From: Streptomyces niveus
Lineage (GTDB): Bacteria; Actinomycetota; Actinomycetes; Streptomycetales; Streptomycetaceae
Assembly: GCF_001723055.1 (NCBI RefSeq)
Contig: NZ_MDCR01000032.1
Location: forward strand, 25,236 to 89,235
DNA: 64,000 nt
Direction: 5' to 3'
The notes beneath the pieces are model-generated. The model was not told the DNA's origin. It made no database searches and saw nothing but the letters and a program-made list of their open reading frames with translations. The stretch's first letter is position 1; each line of letters begins with the position of its first letter. Positions 26,653-34,894 of this stretch are shown here, in pieces. The translations under genes were made by a program, and so were the position numbers.

Positions 26653-26837
26653 GCGTGCGCCTCCTCGTGGTCGTTGAGCCAGGCTTCGAGGTCGGAGCGG
26701 CGGAAGCGGAGTTGGCCGTTGGGGAGCCTGATGCACTTGGGTGCCTGGCCACGGGCGCGCATGCGGTAGAAGGCGGCTCGGGACATGTCGAGTTCGTCTA
26801 GGAGGTCGCAGAGCTTGAGGTGAGGTTCGCGGCGCAC
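26646..26837 (-). CDS. xis: Excisionase (MerR-like small HTH)
   Basis: A 63-residue protein from the GTG at 26837 with AAGGGGG upstream. It is a typical helix-turn-helix_17 excisionase: LCDLLDELDMSRAAFYRMRARGQAPKCIRLPNGQLRFRRSDLEAWL. It bends attachment-site DNA to bias the integrase towards excision. Overlap with int gives coupled translation. The repeat cluster at 26894-27067 lies directly upstream. Confidence 0.9.
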   Translation of the reverse strand: MRREPHLKLCDLLDELDMSRAAFYRMRARGQAPKCIRLPNGQLRFRRSDLEAWLNDHEEAHAC

Positions 26838-26893
26838 AGTGATCAGTCCCCCTTGGTACGGCGGCTGTTTCGGGCTGTGGGGAGGGTGGGGAG

Positions 26894-27067
26894 CGTCAGC
26901 AACGTCAGCGGAATCCGGCGACCTGCGGACTTGCTGGGCTGGCCGGCGTCAGCGCGTGTCAGCAGCGTCAGCACCTTGGCCGTGATGCGCTGACCGTGCT
27001 GACGCACGCTGACGTCGTGTTGGCTGGTGTTCTCGCAGGTAGAGGCATTGCGTTGACGTTGCTGACG
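26894..27067. repeat. Symmetric iteron-like cluster between xis and rep
   Basis: Five CGTCAGC-type heptamers in one orientation (26894, 26903, 26947, 26957 as TGTCAGC, 26966) are followed by five in the opposite orientation, GCTGACG-type (26989 as GCTGACC, 26998, 27008, 27052 as GTTGACG, 27061). The two sets face each other around position 26980. The density is far above that of the surroundings. It is a candidate replication origin or Rep-binding site, or a Xis/regulator binding array. Confidence 0.7.
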
Positions 27068-27068
27068 A

Positions 27069-29069
27069 TCAGCTCCCATCGGTGTCGTCCTCCCGCAGCG
27101 AGGGGTGTACGCGGTACGTCGCCGAGGCCGGCTGTCCCGCGCGGCCGGTCCTGGGCGGTACGTCGGCGCGGAGGTAGCCGTGGGCTTCGAGTAGGGCGAG
27201 GGCGGGTTCGACCTGGGCGACCGTGCGGAAGCGGCGGGAGGCTGCGACTGCGTCGCGGCGCTTGATCGCAGTACGCCAACTGCCGTCCGTCTTCCGGCGC
27301 CGCAGCCATTCGAGGATGGTGTGTGCGGCGTCGGTGGCGGGATCGGAGGCGATCAGGTCGAAGACAGCCAACGCGTGTTGTGTGAAATAGGCGGTGATTT
27401 CGGCTGCTCGGTGGATCGTGGTGTCTTCGACCGGGTGACCCCATCGGTCGGTGGCGGCCCGGTCGGCGAGGTGGATCAGGAGTGCGACGCGGAGCGTGTG
27501 CCCGACGAGCTTGCCGGCCCAGTCCGGGAGGTGGGCGAGTGGCTGATCAGGGCGGAGTGAAACTTCGATCGTGTCCTGTAGCCCTTCCACTGCCCTGTCC
27601 GCCGCAGGCGTGAGCGGGACGGTGACCGGTTCGGGCAGGGCGTAGAGCGTGTGCAGGAGTTGAGTCAGACGGGCGTGGTACGTCTGGGCGACTGGCCGGG
27701 GCACGGGTGCTGTGCGGGTCTTGCGGTAGCCGAGGTTTGAGGGCGGGAGCGCGTAGAGGAAGCGGGCGAGCAGTCCTCGGTCACGCGCACCGGGGGTGCT
27801 GGCGAGGTCTTGCAGTACGGCCGGCTGCGGAGTGATGCCGATGGTGAGCGCGGGCTTGTCGACGCTGGGCTGCTCGCGGGTGATGCGGTCGGTCTGTAGC
27901 CGCTCACCCTTGTGGGCTTGCAGGAAGACGCCGAGGTTCGGCTTTGCGCTGTAGCGCCCGGCGATGATGTCGAAGAGGTCGCCCTCGGGAGACAGGGCCG
28001 CGAGGCAGCGGTGCACCGCGAGTTGCTGGGCGAGCGGTTCCGGGGTGATGTCGCCGGAGACGGTCAGGCGGGGCCGTGGCGGTACGTGGATCTCCTCAGC
28101 GAGGAGTTTCGCGGCGGAGGCCTCGGCGACGAGCGCCGCGCGGTCGACCGTACTGCCCGGCTTCCGGGCCTTGACCATCAGCGCCTCTGCCTCGGCGAGA
28201 GCCGCTTCCTTCTCGGTCTCCGCTTCGGAGATCCGGGCGCGCGACTCCTCCTGTAGCTGCCGCTCGACGTTGTAAATGGGCTCGGTCATCGCGGCGAAGA
28301 CATCTGACTTGCGCGAGGCGGGCGGCATCGCGCAGACCAAGTAGAGATTGGACTGCTCGCGCCAGCCGGGGCGGACCTCGACCTGTACGCGTCCGCCGGC
28401 AGCCGTAGCCAGGGCGGCGAGTCCCATGGTGGCCGCGAGGTCCGGTGGAGTCTGGGTGAACTCCGCCACGGCGTCTACGTGTTTGGCGACCCACGGCGTC
28501 AGCGCGCTCACCGGGAAGACGGGCAGCCCCACGTGCGTGCCGAGCGGGATCGGGTCGGGCCACCGCTCGGCGCCACCGAGGGTGGCGAGTTCGGCGGTGG
28601 CCCGAGCGGCGATCTGCTCGACGCCGGAAGCGCCCTCGCGGCCATGGGTGATCAGGCGGACGCCGGTTTCGATGAGCTGACGCTGCTTCGCCATGTCGGC
28701 GACGATCTCGGCGTAGTACGAGCCGTTCGCCGCGGTGGGCGTGGACTGGACGAGCGTGTGCAGGTAGCTCGCTCCGCCGACGCGGTTGAGATCTCCGGCT
28801 TGGCGGAGGCATGCCGCGACGGTGATCGGGTCGACCGGTAGCCCGGCGGAATGCATCGCGATGATCGTTGAATGGATGGTCGCGTGCGCAGGCCTGTAGT
28901 AGTCGGACAGCGAGAGCGTCGCGGTGACTTCGGTGATCGCGTCGCTCGACAGCAGCATGGCGCCGAGCGCCGCTTGCTCTGCGGCCTGGTCGTTCGGGGG
29001 TGCGGCGTCGTCGCTGGCATACCCCTCGTGCGGAGAGCTGCTCACCTGGTCTTGAGGTTCGTTGGTCAC
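27069..29069 (-). CDS. AICE replication protein (DnaB N-terminal domain plus DUF3987)
   Basis: A 666-residue protein from the GTG at 29069, overlapping the previous stop (GTGA). Residues about 28-130 match the N-terminal domain of replicative helicase DnaB (AAEQAALGAMLLSSDAITEV; LPVDPITVAACLRQAGDLNRVGGASYL). The rest matches DUF3987, a P-loop-like domain of phage and plasmid replication proteins, with VCAMPPASRKSDVF in place of a classical Walker A, TIGITPQPAVLQDL and a long coiled segment (about 270-320). It would start rolling or theta replication of the excised element. The helicase C-terminal domain of DnaB is absent, so the fusion may load a host helicase. Confidence 0.85.
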   Translation of the reverse strand: MTNEPQDQVSSSPHEGYASDDAAPPNDQAAEQAALGAMLLSSDAITEVTATLSLSDYYRPAHATIHSTIIAMHSAGLPVDPITVAACLRQAGDLNRVGGASYLHTLVQSTPTAANGSYYAEIVADMAKQRQLIETGVRLITHGREGASGVEQIAARATAELATLGGAERWPDPIPLGTHVGLPVFPVSALTPWVAKHVDAVAEFTQTPPDLAATMGLAALATAAGGRVQVEVRPGWREQSNLYLVCAMPPASRKSDVFAAMTEPIYNVERQLQEESRARISEAETEKEAALAEAEALMVKARKPGSTVDRAALVAEASAAKLLAEEIHVPPRPRLTVSGDITPEPLAQQLAVHRCLAALSPEGDLFDIIAGRYSAKPNLGVFLQAHKGERLQTDRITREQPSVDKPALTIGITPQPAVLQDLASTPGARDRGLLARFLYALPPSNLGYRKTRTAPVPRPVAQTYHARLTQLLHTLYALPEPVTVPLTPAADRAVEGLQDTIEVSLRPDQPLAHLPDWAGKLVGHTLRVALLIHLADRAATDRWGHPVEDTTIHRAAEITAYFTQHALAVFDLIASDPATDAAHTILEWLRRRKTDGSWRTAIKRRDAVAASRRFRTVAQVEPALALLEAHGYLRADVPPRTGRAGQPASATYRVHPSLREDDTDGS

Positions 29070-29368
29070 TGTGCGGCCCCTCGCGGGTCCAGGGGAACCA
29101 CGATCACCAACGCGGTGAGATCTACTCTGTCGCCGATGGTGTTGAACTCGATCCAGTCCCAGTGCCCATGCGTAGCTTTGGGCGCATAGCCGAGTTCCCT
29201 CAGAGCTGCCGTACGGACCGCAACGGTCGGGATGCCGGCGGACGCGGGCAGCTGTACGTCCGGCCAGTGGGGCACGCCGTGGAGCATGACGTAGATTTCC
29301 CAGTAGCGGCCGTTCCGCGTCTGGGTCATTTGCGCCCTGAACTCAGTAGGAGCAGTTGACTGGTTCAT
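29066..29368 (-). CDS. Small AICE protein, DUF6303-like
   Basis: A 100-residue protein, start ATG at 29368 overlapping the upstream stop (ATGA) and its own stop overlapping the rep start. Its layout (FRAQMTQTRNGRYWEIYVMLHGVPHWPDVQLP..VPT..RTAALRELGY..) resembles small mobile-element proteins I recall as DUF6303; that assignment is from memory. No function is known. The tight coupling on both sides suggests a stoichiometric role with rep. Confidence 0.7.
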   Translation of the reverse strand: MNQSTAPTEFRAQMTQTRNGRYWEIYVMLHGVPHWPDVQLPASAGIPTVAVRTAALRELGYAPKATHGHWDWIEFNTIGDRVDLTALVIVVPLDPRGAAQ

Positions 29369-30030
29369 CAGCGCCCGTCCTCGGGATCCCGAGGGGTCCG
29401 GCCCGTGAGCAGCACGAAGTAAAGGGCGCTCTCGGCCGTCTCGCCGTATGCGTGCGCCCTGTCCGCCAGGTCTGCCGCCTGTTCGGACGCGCGCGACCAC
29501 TCGGGGATCACGCAGCCCGCCAGGTCCGCGAAGAACTCGAAGTCCTCGACCACCGCGCGGGCGTGCTCCCGCTCGGTCACCTGCTCGCGCAGCGTGGCGA
29601 GCGCGTCGTTTCCGGGCCATTCGTTGAGCAGGGGCCGCAGGTCGGGCAGCGCGCACGTGGGTCGTTCGTAATGACTGCCGCGGCGCCTCAGCTCGACGTA
29701 CTGCGGGCGTTCGCCGACGAGTACCGAGTGCAGCGCGGCGGCGGCGCCGTGGGCGTATGCCACGGCGGTGTTCTCGTAGAGCGTCTTCGTGCGCTCAAGC
29801 ATCTCGGTGTGCAGTGCGCGGAGTTGGCGCAGTGCGTCGTGATGTGGCCGGAGGGAGTCCCGTCGGGGGAGGCGGACCGTGCCGGCGACGGGGAAGACGC
29901 GGGTCGGGTCGGTGTTCCACAGTGCGTTGTGCGCGGCCCGCTCCGCCATGCGGTACTCGCGGGAGGCGACGCCGAGGGCCTGCACGCTCGCGGTGAGGGT
30001 GTCGAACCATGCGGTGGTGGGGATGGACAT
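29368..30030 (-). CDS. Hypothetical helical AICE protein
   Basis: A 220-residue protein from the ATG at 30030, chosen because AGGAGA lies eight bases upstream (an in-frame GTG at 30036 is too close to it). Long helices are predicted by eye across residues 50-110 and 130-200. No known motif. It belongs to the rep operon by strand and coupling. Confidence 0.7.
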   Translation of the reverse strand: MSIPTTAWFDTLTASVQALGVASREYRMAERAAHNALWNTDPTRVFPVAGTVRLPRRDSLRPHHDALRQLRALHTEMLERTKTLYENTAVAYAHGAAAALHSVLVGERPQYVELRRRGSHYERPTCALPDLRPLLNEWPGNDALATLREQVTEREHARAVVEDFEFFADLAGCVIPEWSRASEQAADLADRAHAYGETAESALYFVLLTGRTPRDPEDGR

Positions 30031-30063
30031 CAGCACTTCTCCTGATGGGGTGGGCGGCGGGAG

Positions 30064-30258
30064 TCAGTTGGCGAAGTCGCGGATCGCGTCGCTGAGCGCG
30101 GTCATGATCTGGTCGATGGAGTCGGCGGCACCGGTCCGGGCGAGGTAGAAGCCGAAGAGCACGGCGACGACGGCCGCGCCGACGCCGAGGGACTTGAAGC
30201 GCAGGAGCAGGAGCAGCAAGAGCCCGAGCAGCGCGAGTGCGGACACGGTCAGGACCAT
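30064..30258 (-). CDS. Small membrane protein (spread-type)
   Basis: A 64-residue protein from the ATG at 30258 with AAGGAGG eight bases upstream. Residues 3-45 form two closely spaced membrane helices (VSALALLGLLLLLLLRF; GVGAAVVAVLFGFYLART), then a short acidic tail. Small proteins of this form near tra genes are involved in intramycelial spread (Spd proteins). Assignment rests on context. Confidence 0.75.
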   Translation of the reverse strand: MVLTVSALALLGLLLLLLLRFKSLGVGAAVVAVLFGFYLARTGAADSIDQIMTALSDAIRDFAN

Positions 30259-30299
30259 GAGCGAGGCCTCCTTGAGAGCGAAAGGCGAAGAGAAGCGGG

Positions 30300-30551
30300 T
30301 CAGCGGGTGCCTTCGTGGCGCATGCGCGACGCGGTGTTGTAGAGGCGGCGCCCGATGCGCAGGCGTCGGCCGTAGCCGCGGCAACGGCGGCACTCACGGC
30401 CCCTCTTGAGCCGTCCGGTGCGCGTCTGCCGGATCTTGTGGCCCCAGCCATCGCACTTGCGGCAGGAGCCGAACGGGCTCGCCGCGCACAGCGTCGCGTA
30501 GCAGAGCGTGAGGAGTATCAGGAGCGGCATAGCGGTGAGCAGAGAAGGCAT
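30300..30551 (-). CDS. Membrane-anchored zinc-ribbon protein of the transfer module
   Basis: An 83-residue protein from the ATG at 30551 behind GGGAGGGG. Residues 4-24 form a membrane helix, followed by two DnaJ-like CxxCxGxG motifs (CRKCDGWGH and CRRCRGYGR) that would bind one zinc ion. A basic tail follows. Such proteins are regular members of AICE transfer operons (mobile element transfer proteins), and the module may bind DNA or the translocase at the membrane. Confidence 0.8.
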   Translation of the reverse strand: MPSLLTAMPLLILLTLCYATLCAASPFGSCRKCDGWGHKIRQTRTGRLKRGRECRRCRGYGRRLRIGRRLYNTASRMRHEGTR

Positions 30552-30597
30552 GGAAGCCCCTCCCAGGGCAGGAATCAGGGCGTGCGCGAGGATGGCC

Positions 30598-30677
30598 GCT
30601 AGAAGCTAGTGGCCAGTTCAGAGCCGGTATTGGGTGCTAGCGGGGGTGCTAGACCTAGCGGGGCTGCTTGCTAGGTC
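30598..30677. repeat. GCTAG-rich repeat cluster after tra, candidate clt
   Basis: GCTAG occurs at 30598, 30605, 30636, 30648 and 30670, with GGTGCTAG twice (30633-30640, 30645-30652). GACCTAGC (30652-30659) and GCTAGGTC (30670-30677) form an inverted repeat with a 10-base spacer. The cluster lies 17-96 bases after the stop of the FtsK-like transfer gene. In Streptomyces plasmids the cis-acting locus of transfer (clt), made of 8-bp repeats recognised by TraB, often lies near the tra gene. A terminator function for the inverted repeat is an alternative. Confidence 0.6.
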
Positions 30678-30693
30678 CAGCCCGGTCCGACAG

Positions 30694-32886
30694 CTATGCG
30701 GCGTCGGCCGTTCCGTCACGTTCCGCAAGCGCCTTGAGGACGTCGGCGCGCCTGATGCCGCGCCGGTTGGCGCCCTTGCCGTCCTCGGTCGTGCCCCACA
30801 CCTGCACGGTGCGGATGCCGTACGGCTTGAGCGCGGCCGTCAGTTGCTCCGGTGCCCAATCGCCGTACACCTCCGGCCGCAGTTCGGCGAGGCGCGGCAC
30901 GACGGCTTCGTTCCAGAGCTTCGACTTGTCGGCGGGGACGGCCGCGCGGAGATCGGCCAGCAAGTCGTACGAGGCGTCGGCGGGACCGTTCTCCGGCTGC
31001 TCGCCGAGCGCGTGCCCGGCGAGGACGCCGGCGCGCTCGCGCAGTGCACGGGCGCGGAGCGCGATCCGGTCCGCCTCGACCGCGTCGATGAATGCCGAGC
31101 GGACGATACGGGCGTCCGCGCCCTCACCGAGGAAGTACGAGATGCCCTTGTCACCCCAGGCGAACATGCTGGCCCGCACGCCTCGCTTGTACGCGCCGGT
31201 GCCGAGCACCATGTCGTTCTCGACCTGGCCCATGACCTTCAGGCACCAGCGGGCGGAGGCGTTGGCGCTGATCGAGGTCGGGATGCTGTCCTTGTCCGGC
31301 CGTTGTGTGGCCAGCAGCAGTACGATCCCGGTCGCCGGCCCGCGCTTCACCAGGTCGGTGCAGATGTCCTTGAACTCCCCTCCGTACGTGGGGTGTTCGA
31401 ACCACACCTGGCACTCGTCGACCCCCACCACGATCGGATGCAGACCGAGGGACCGCTTCGAGGCAAGCTCTGTGGTCACCTTCGACTCGGGGCAGATGTC
31501 CCGAGGCAGCGAGCGGATCACCTTCGCGCGCCTACGCAGCTCGCCTTGGAGTTCTCGCAGGTCGGCGATGGCGTACTCGATGTCCGCGTCCTCTTCGCCG
31601 GCCCGATGCCGGTACGCGACGCGGTCGCCGACCGAGTCGAGGTCGCCCGTGCCCTTGAGGTCGTACGTGTGCAGCTCGGCGCGCGGGTCCAGGGCGGCGA
31701 CGAGCAGCAGCAGACGCAGGAGGAACGTCTTGCCCATGCGTGGGATGGCGCCGATGACGCCGGCGATGAACATGAGGGTGACGCCGACCCACCGGCCGCG
31801 CTGGTCCGTGCCCCAGACGACCGGCTTGAACAGGTCGGTGCTGCCGGATTTCGCGAGCGGCCACGGGTCTTGTCTGGTCAGCGACATGTCCTGGTCTCCA
31901 ACCCACAGCCGAAGCCGCCCGGTGTGCTCGTCGGGCACGGCCTCCGGCCAGACGCAGCCGAGCGGGCGCCGCAGCCCGGACGCCAACTTGTCGCGCCGGT
32001 CGACCACGTCCGTGACAGTCACGCCGTACGGAAGGTCGCCCTCGGCCAGCCAGCCGGGGCCGTCGCGAGTGATAGGCGCGGTGAAGGCGAAGCCCGGACC
32101 GCCCTTGGACTGGGCTTGGTTGATGGCCGGGATGCCGAGCGAGCCGAGGGCACGCAACACGATGTCGCTGGTCAGCTTGGTCGCCTTGGGGATCTCGACG
32201 GCGCGGTGAATCACCGGATCGTCGGCCGGCTGGCCAAGGTGCCCGAGCGTCAACGTCATGAGCGCGCCGCAGAGCGCGAGCAACGAGCCGGGCGCGAGGA
32301 CGTACAGAGCCAGGCTCGCGGACAGCCCGACGATCGAAGCGGCGACCATGACGACCGCGCGCCACCGCACCCGGCGGTCGCGCTGCCGGGAGAGCTTCAG
32401 GTAACGGTCGATGTCGTCGCTCGTCGCGGCGGACTGGCGCAGGGGCTCGCCCTCGGCGTCCGTCATCCAGCGCATCGCGTCGCCGATGAACCGCGCGGCG
32501 CCGACCGGCGAGCGGAGGCCAAGTCGCAGCGTGTACCAGGGGGTTCGGACGCAGTGGTACGCGGTGACGTGCCAGGCGTACGCGGCGACTCCCCTGCCAG
32601 CGGTTCGGAACTCGGCCCGCGACTTCGCCCACGCGGGGATGACCGCGCGACGCTTCGCGCCACGAATCCGCTCCGTGAGTTCGGGGCCGGAGGGTCCGCC
32701 GGGGCGGTCGACCGTGACCGTGTCGCCAGGGTCTTCGGAGTCGGCCGACTGAGGTGACTCGGTGGGTCGGGTGCTGGTCGGCTGCCGCTCGTCGGAGCCG
32801 GTGCCCAGTTCCTTCTCCAGCCGAGCGAAGAGATCGCGCTCGTGGTCGGGCTCTCGGTCGTTCTCGTTGTCGTCCTCGTGCTTCAC
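30694..32886 (-). CDS. FtsK/SpoIIIE-like DNA translocase for conjugation (TraSA/TraB type)
   Basis: A 730-residue protein from the GTG at 32886 with AAGGAA upstream. An acidic N-terminus precedes membrane segments near residues 177-220 (RAVVMVAASIVGLSASLALYVL..). The motor domain has Walker A GAIPRMGKTF (Lys386) and Walker B PIVVGVDECQVWF, and LLATQRPDKDSIPTSI. The C-terminal 100 residues resemble a winged-helix DNA-binding domain (AVVPRLAELRPEVYGDWAPEQLTAALKPYGI; RRGIRRADVLKAL). Such proteins alone move double-stranded DNA between mycelia. The recognition helix probably reads the repeat cluster at 30598-30677. Confidence 0.93.
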   Translation of the reverse strand: MKHEDDNENDREPDHERDLFARLEKELGTGSDERQPTSTRPTESPQSADSEDPGDTVTVDRPGGPSGPELTERIRGAKRRAVIPAWAKSRAEFRTAGRGVAAYAWHVTAYHCVRTPWYTLRLGLRSPVGAARFIGDAMRWMTDAEGEPLRQSAATSDDIDRYLKLSRQRDRRVRWRAVVMVAASIVGLSASLALYVLAPGSLLALCGALMTLTLGHLGQPADDPVIHRAVEIPKATKLTSDIVLRALGSLGIPAINQAQSKGGPGFAFTAPITRDGPGWLAEGDLPYGVTVTDVVDRRDKLASGLRRPLGCVWPEAVPDEHTGRLRLWVGDQDMSLTRQDPWPLAKSGSTDLFKPVVWGTDQRGRWVGVTLMFIAGVIGAIPRMGKTFLLRLLLLVAALDPRAELHTYDLKGTGDLDSVGDRVAYRHRAGEEDADIEYAIADLRELQGELRRRAKVIRSLPRDICPESKVTTELASKRSLGLHPIVVGVDECQVWFEHPTYGGEFKDICTDLVKRGPATGIVLLLATQRPDKDSIPTSISANASARWCLKVMGQVENDMVLGTGAYKRGVRASMFAWGDKGISYFLGEGADARIVRSAFIDAVEADRIALRARALRERAGVLAGHALGEQPENGPADASYDLLADLRAAVPADKSKLWNEAVVPRLAELRPEVYGDWAPEQLTAALKPYGIRTVQVWGTTEDGKGANRRGIRRADVLKALAERDGTADAA

Positions 32887-32986
32887 TGAGAATTCCTTCC
32901 GGTTGGGAGGGAGCCCGAGGCCCGGCCCTACCCGCCAAAGCAGCGGCCGGGCCTCGGTTCAGAGGTGCTGTGGATGTCGAGACGGT

Positions 32987-33952
32987 TCACACAGCGGCAG
33001 GCGATGTGTCGCGCGCCGGCTCGGGGTCGCGTTCGGCTCGGAGCACGTCCCGCAACTGGCGGGAGCGCTCCTGACTGCACCCGACGGCTTTACGGATGGG
33101 GTCCGCGTCCAGCGCTTCGTACGGCCAATCCGCCGTCGCCTTACGGGCTTTGGTGATCGCGGCGTCCCACGTCATGCGCGGCCGGTAGACGCCTGATCCG
33201 GACTTCCGGCGCTTGCGCGGCTTCGGTTCCGCTTCGGGCTCGGGGCGGATGCCGGGCTCCGACGGAGGGTCGGGCTCCGACTGTGGCTGCGGCTCCGGAG
33301 ACAGCTCGCCCAACCTGAGCAACACGAGATCCCGAGACGGCGCTTTGCGTCGCCAGGCGCGGCCGTAGTTCTCGCGCAGCTCGGCGCGTACCAAGAGTCG
33401 GTTCTTCTCCAGGTCCAGCGCTTCGCGATAGTCGGTTGTCTCCCACAGCACCATCCGGCGCCACAGCATCAGCGTGGTGAGAGGAGCGAACAGCCACCGT
33501 GAGCGACGGATGCGTTCCATCCTGGCGCCGGTCGCCACGCCGATACGCACGGCGTAGACGTGAGCGGCGATCTCGCCGAGCACGACCCACAGCAGCGGCA
33601 TCGCTCCATGGGCGATCTTCGCCGAGACCGACTCTCCTGCCGCGATGTTCAACCAGCAGGTCACGAGCGTCAGCGCCCACGGCACGAACCGCACCCACGC
33701 GAGCGGCATGCCGAGCCTGATCAACAGCAGGTTGGCCGCGGTGAAGATGGGGATGGCGAGGTCGATGCCGATCGGCAGCATCCACGGCTCGCCGAATCCC
33801 CAACGAGCGGCGGCGGACGAGACCGAGTCGAAGGAGGCGACGAGTCCGAGGCCGCCCACTCCGGCGCCGGCCGGGATGACGACGCCGAGCAGCGCCCTTT
33901 CTGTCCGGCTGAGTGGAGGTGGAGGGGACTGGGCCGCTTGCGCGCTGCTCAC
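32987..33952 (-). CDS. DUF2637 membrane protein (SpdB-like)
   Basis: A 321-residue protein from the GTG at 33952, overlapping the upstream stop by four bases. Four membrane helices are visible (LLGVVIPAGAGVGGLGLVA; LPIGIDLAIPIFTAANLLLIRL; FVPWALTLVTCWLNIAAGE; MPLLWVVLGEIAAHVYAVRI), followed by a long cytoplasmic part with Pro/Glu repeats (EPQPQSEPDPPSEPG) and a C-terminal HTH-like region (AITKARKATADWPYEALDADPIRKAVGCSQERSRQLRDVL). DUF2637 proteins accompany AICE transfer genes and are thought to help spread across septa. Confidence 0.88.
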   Translation of the reverse strand: MSSAQAAQSPPPPLSRTERALLGVVIPAGAGVGGLGLVASFDSVSSAAARWGFGEPWMLPIGIDLAIPIFTAANLLLIRLGMPLAWVRFVPWALTLVTCWLNIAAGESVSAKIAHGAMPLLWVVLGEIAAHVYAVRIGVATGARMERIRRSRWLFAPLTTLMLWRRMVLWETTDYREALDLEKNRLLVRAELRENYGRAWRRKAPSRDLVLLRLGELSPEPQPQSEPDPPSEPGIRPEPEAEPKPRKRRKSGSGVYRPRMTWDAAITKARKATADWPYEALDADPIRKAVGCSQERSRQLRDVLRAERDPEPARDTSPAAV

Positions 33953-34272
33953 GCGGCAACCCTCCCTACCAGCGGGAACTCGGCGCGGTGTCGCAGCGGC
34001 GCGAGGCTGCTGAGCTGCACCGCGTAAACCGCGTTGAGCATGGAGATCTCGTCCTCCCGGCTCTCGGCCAGCAGTTCCGCCAGGACGGCGCGAGCCGCCT
34101 CCCGACGAACAGCGCTCGCCTCGGCGGACTCGTCGGCCGGACCGAGGAACAGCTCTCGGAAGTCCTCGAAGACCGGTCCGGCCAGGTCGTTGCTCACCTC
34201 GTTCAACTCGCGTGCCTCGAAGGCTTCGAGGACGCTGACGACTGTCTGACTACCGGCGTACGTCGTGCGCAT
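33949..34272 (-). CDS. Hypothetical acidic helical protein of the transfer operon
   Basis: A 107-residue protein from the ATG at 34272 with AGGAGCG upstream, coupled to the DUF2637 gene by a GTGA overlap. It is predicted to be helical and acidic (FEARELNEVSNDLAGPVFEDFRELF). No recognised family. Coupling suggests that it works with the membrane protein. Confidence 0.7.
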   Translation of the reverse strand: MRTTYAGSQTVVSVLEAFEARELNEVSNDLAGPVFEDFRELFLGPADESAEASAVRREAARAVLAELLAESREDEISMLNAVYAVQLSSLAPLRHRAEFPLVGRVAA

Positions 34273-34310
34273 CGGAATCGCTCCTGAGTCCGGATGGGGT
34301 GGAGGAGTAC

Positions 34311-34694
34311 TCAGACGCGGAAGCGCCGGGGGCCGGTCAGACGGACGCCCAAGTGGTACGTCGCGGTCACTGCGGCGAATGCGCCCAGACCGGCCAGGAA
34401 CATCAGCAGCCAGTCGGCGCCCGTCGACTGCGCGTACAGGCAGCCGAGGACCGCGGCGAGTACGGCGACTGCGAGGACGATCAGGGCCGCCAGACCGCGG
34501 CGGGCGGTCGCCGGCCCGGCGTGGCGGGCCACGATCTCCAGGTCGTACGGATCGCTGAGACGGACCGAGCCGCCCGGTACGTGAACGGCGACGCGGCTGA
34601 GACTGCTGACACCCGCCTGCGTGGCCACGCCGACCACAGTGCCGAGAGCCATGTCGGTCCGATCCCGGACGACATCACCAAGCGCGAGGTGCAT
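34311..34694 (-). CDS. Small membrane protein opening the transfer operon
   Basis: A 127-residue protein from the ATG at 34694 behind AAGGGGG. The N-terminal 60 residues form a beta-rich cytoplasmic domain, followed by two membrane helices (ALIVLAVAVLAAVLGCLYA; WLLMFLAGLGAFAAVTATY). It is the first gene after the divergent control region and probably a spread-type component. Confidence 0.7.
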   Translation of the reverse strand: MHLALGDVVRDRTDMALGTVVGVATQAGVSSLSRVAVHVPGGSVRLSDPYDLEIVARHAGPATARRGLAALIVLAVAVLAAVLGCLYAQSTGADWLLMFLAGLGAFAAVTATYHLGVRLTGPRRFRV

Positions 34695-34755
34695 CGGTCC
34701 CCCTTCGGGAAGTAGTCGCTTCCTTCGGACTGCTTCACGACGTCGCGAAGCAGCA

Positions 34756-34859
34756 GTAACTCATCAAGAGATCTTCTCCTCAAGACCTCTTTAGGAGTTA
34801 CTAGGGACTATGACTCACCTCTCCTCTGGTCGTCAAGACCTCTTTATGAGTCGTATGCT
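34756..34859. promoter_or_regulatory. Divergent control region with GntR (KorSA-type) operators
   Basis: TCAAGACCTCTTTAGGAGT (34780-34798) recurs at 34833-34851 with one change. An inverted copy starts the array: GTAACTCATCAAGAG at 34756-34770 pairs with CTCTTTAGGAGTTAC at 34788-34802. The second direct copy overlaps the promoter of the GntR gene, whose -10 is TATGCT at 34854-34859. The site would let the GntR protein repress both itself and the leftward transfer operon. Confidence 0.75.
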
Positions 34860-34894
34860 GGCGCCGTCAGAGCGAGACAGGACGGTGAGAACTC

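Noticed and set aside
26843..27079. A 78-residue minus-strand open frame between xis and rep
   Set aside because: It consists largely of the heptamer repeats and has no ribosome site; the repeat cluster explains the region better.
30634..32757. A 707-codon open frame on the plus strand
   Set aside because: It is antisense to the translocase gene, with the same shadow composition.
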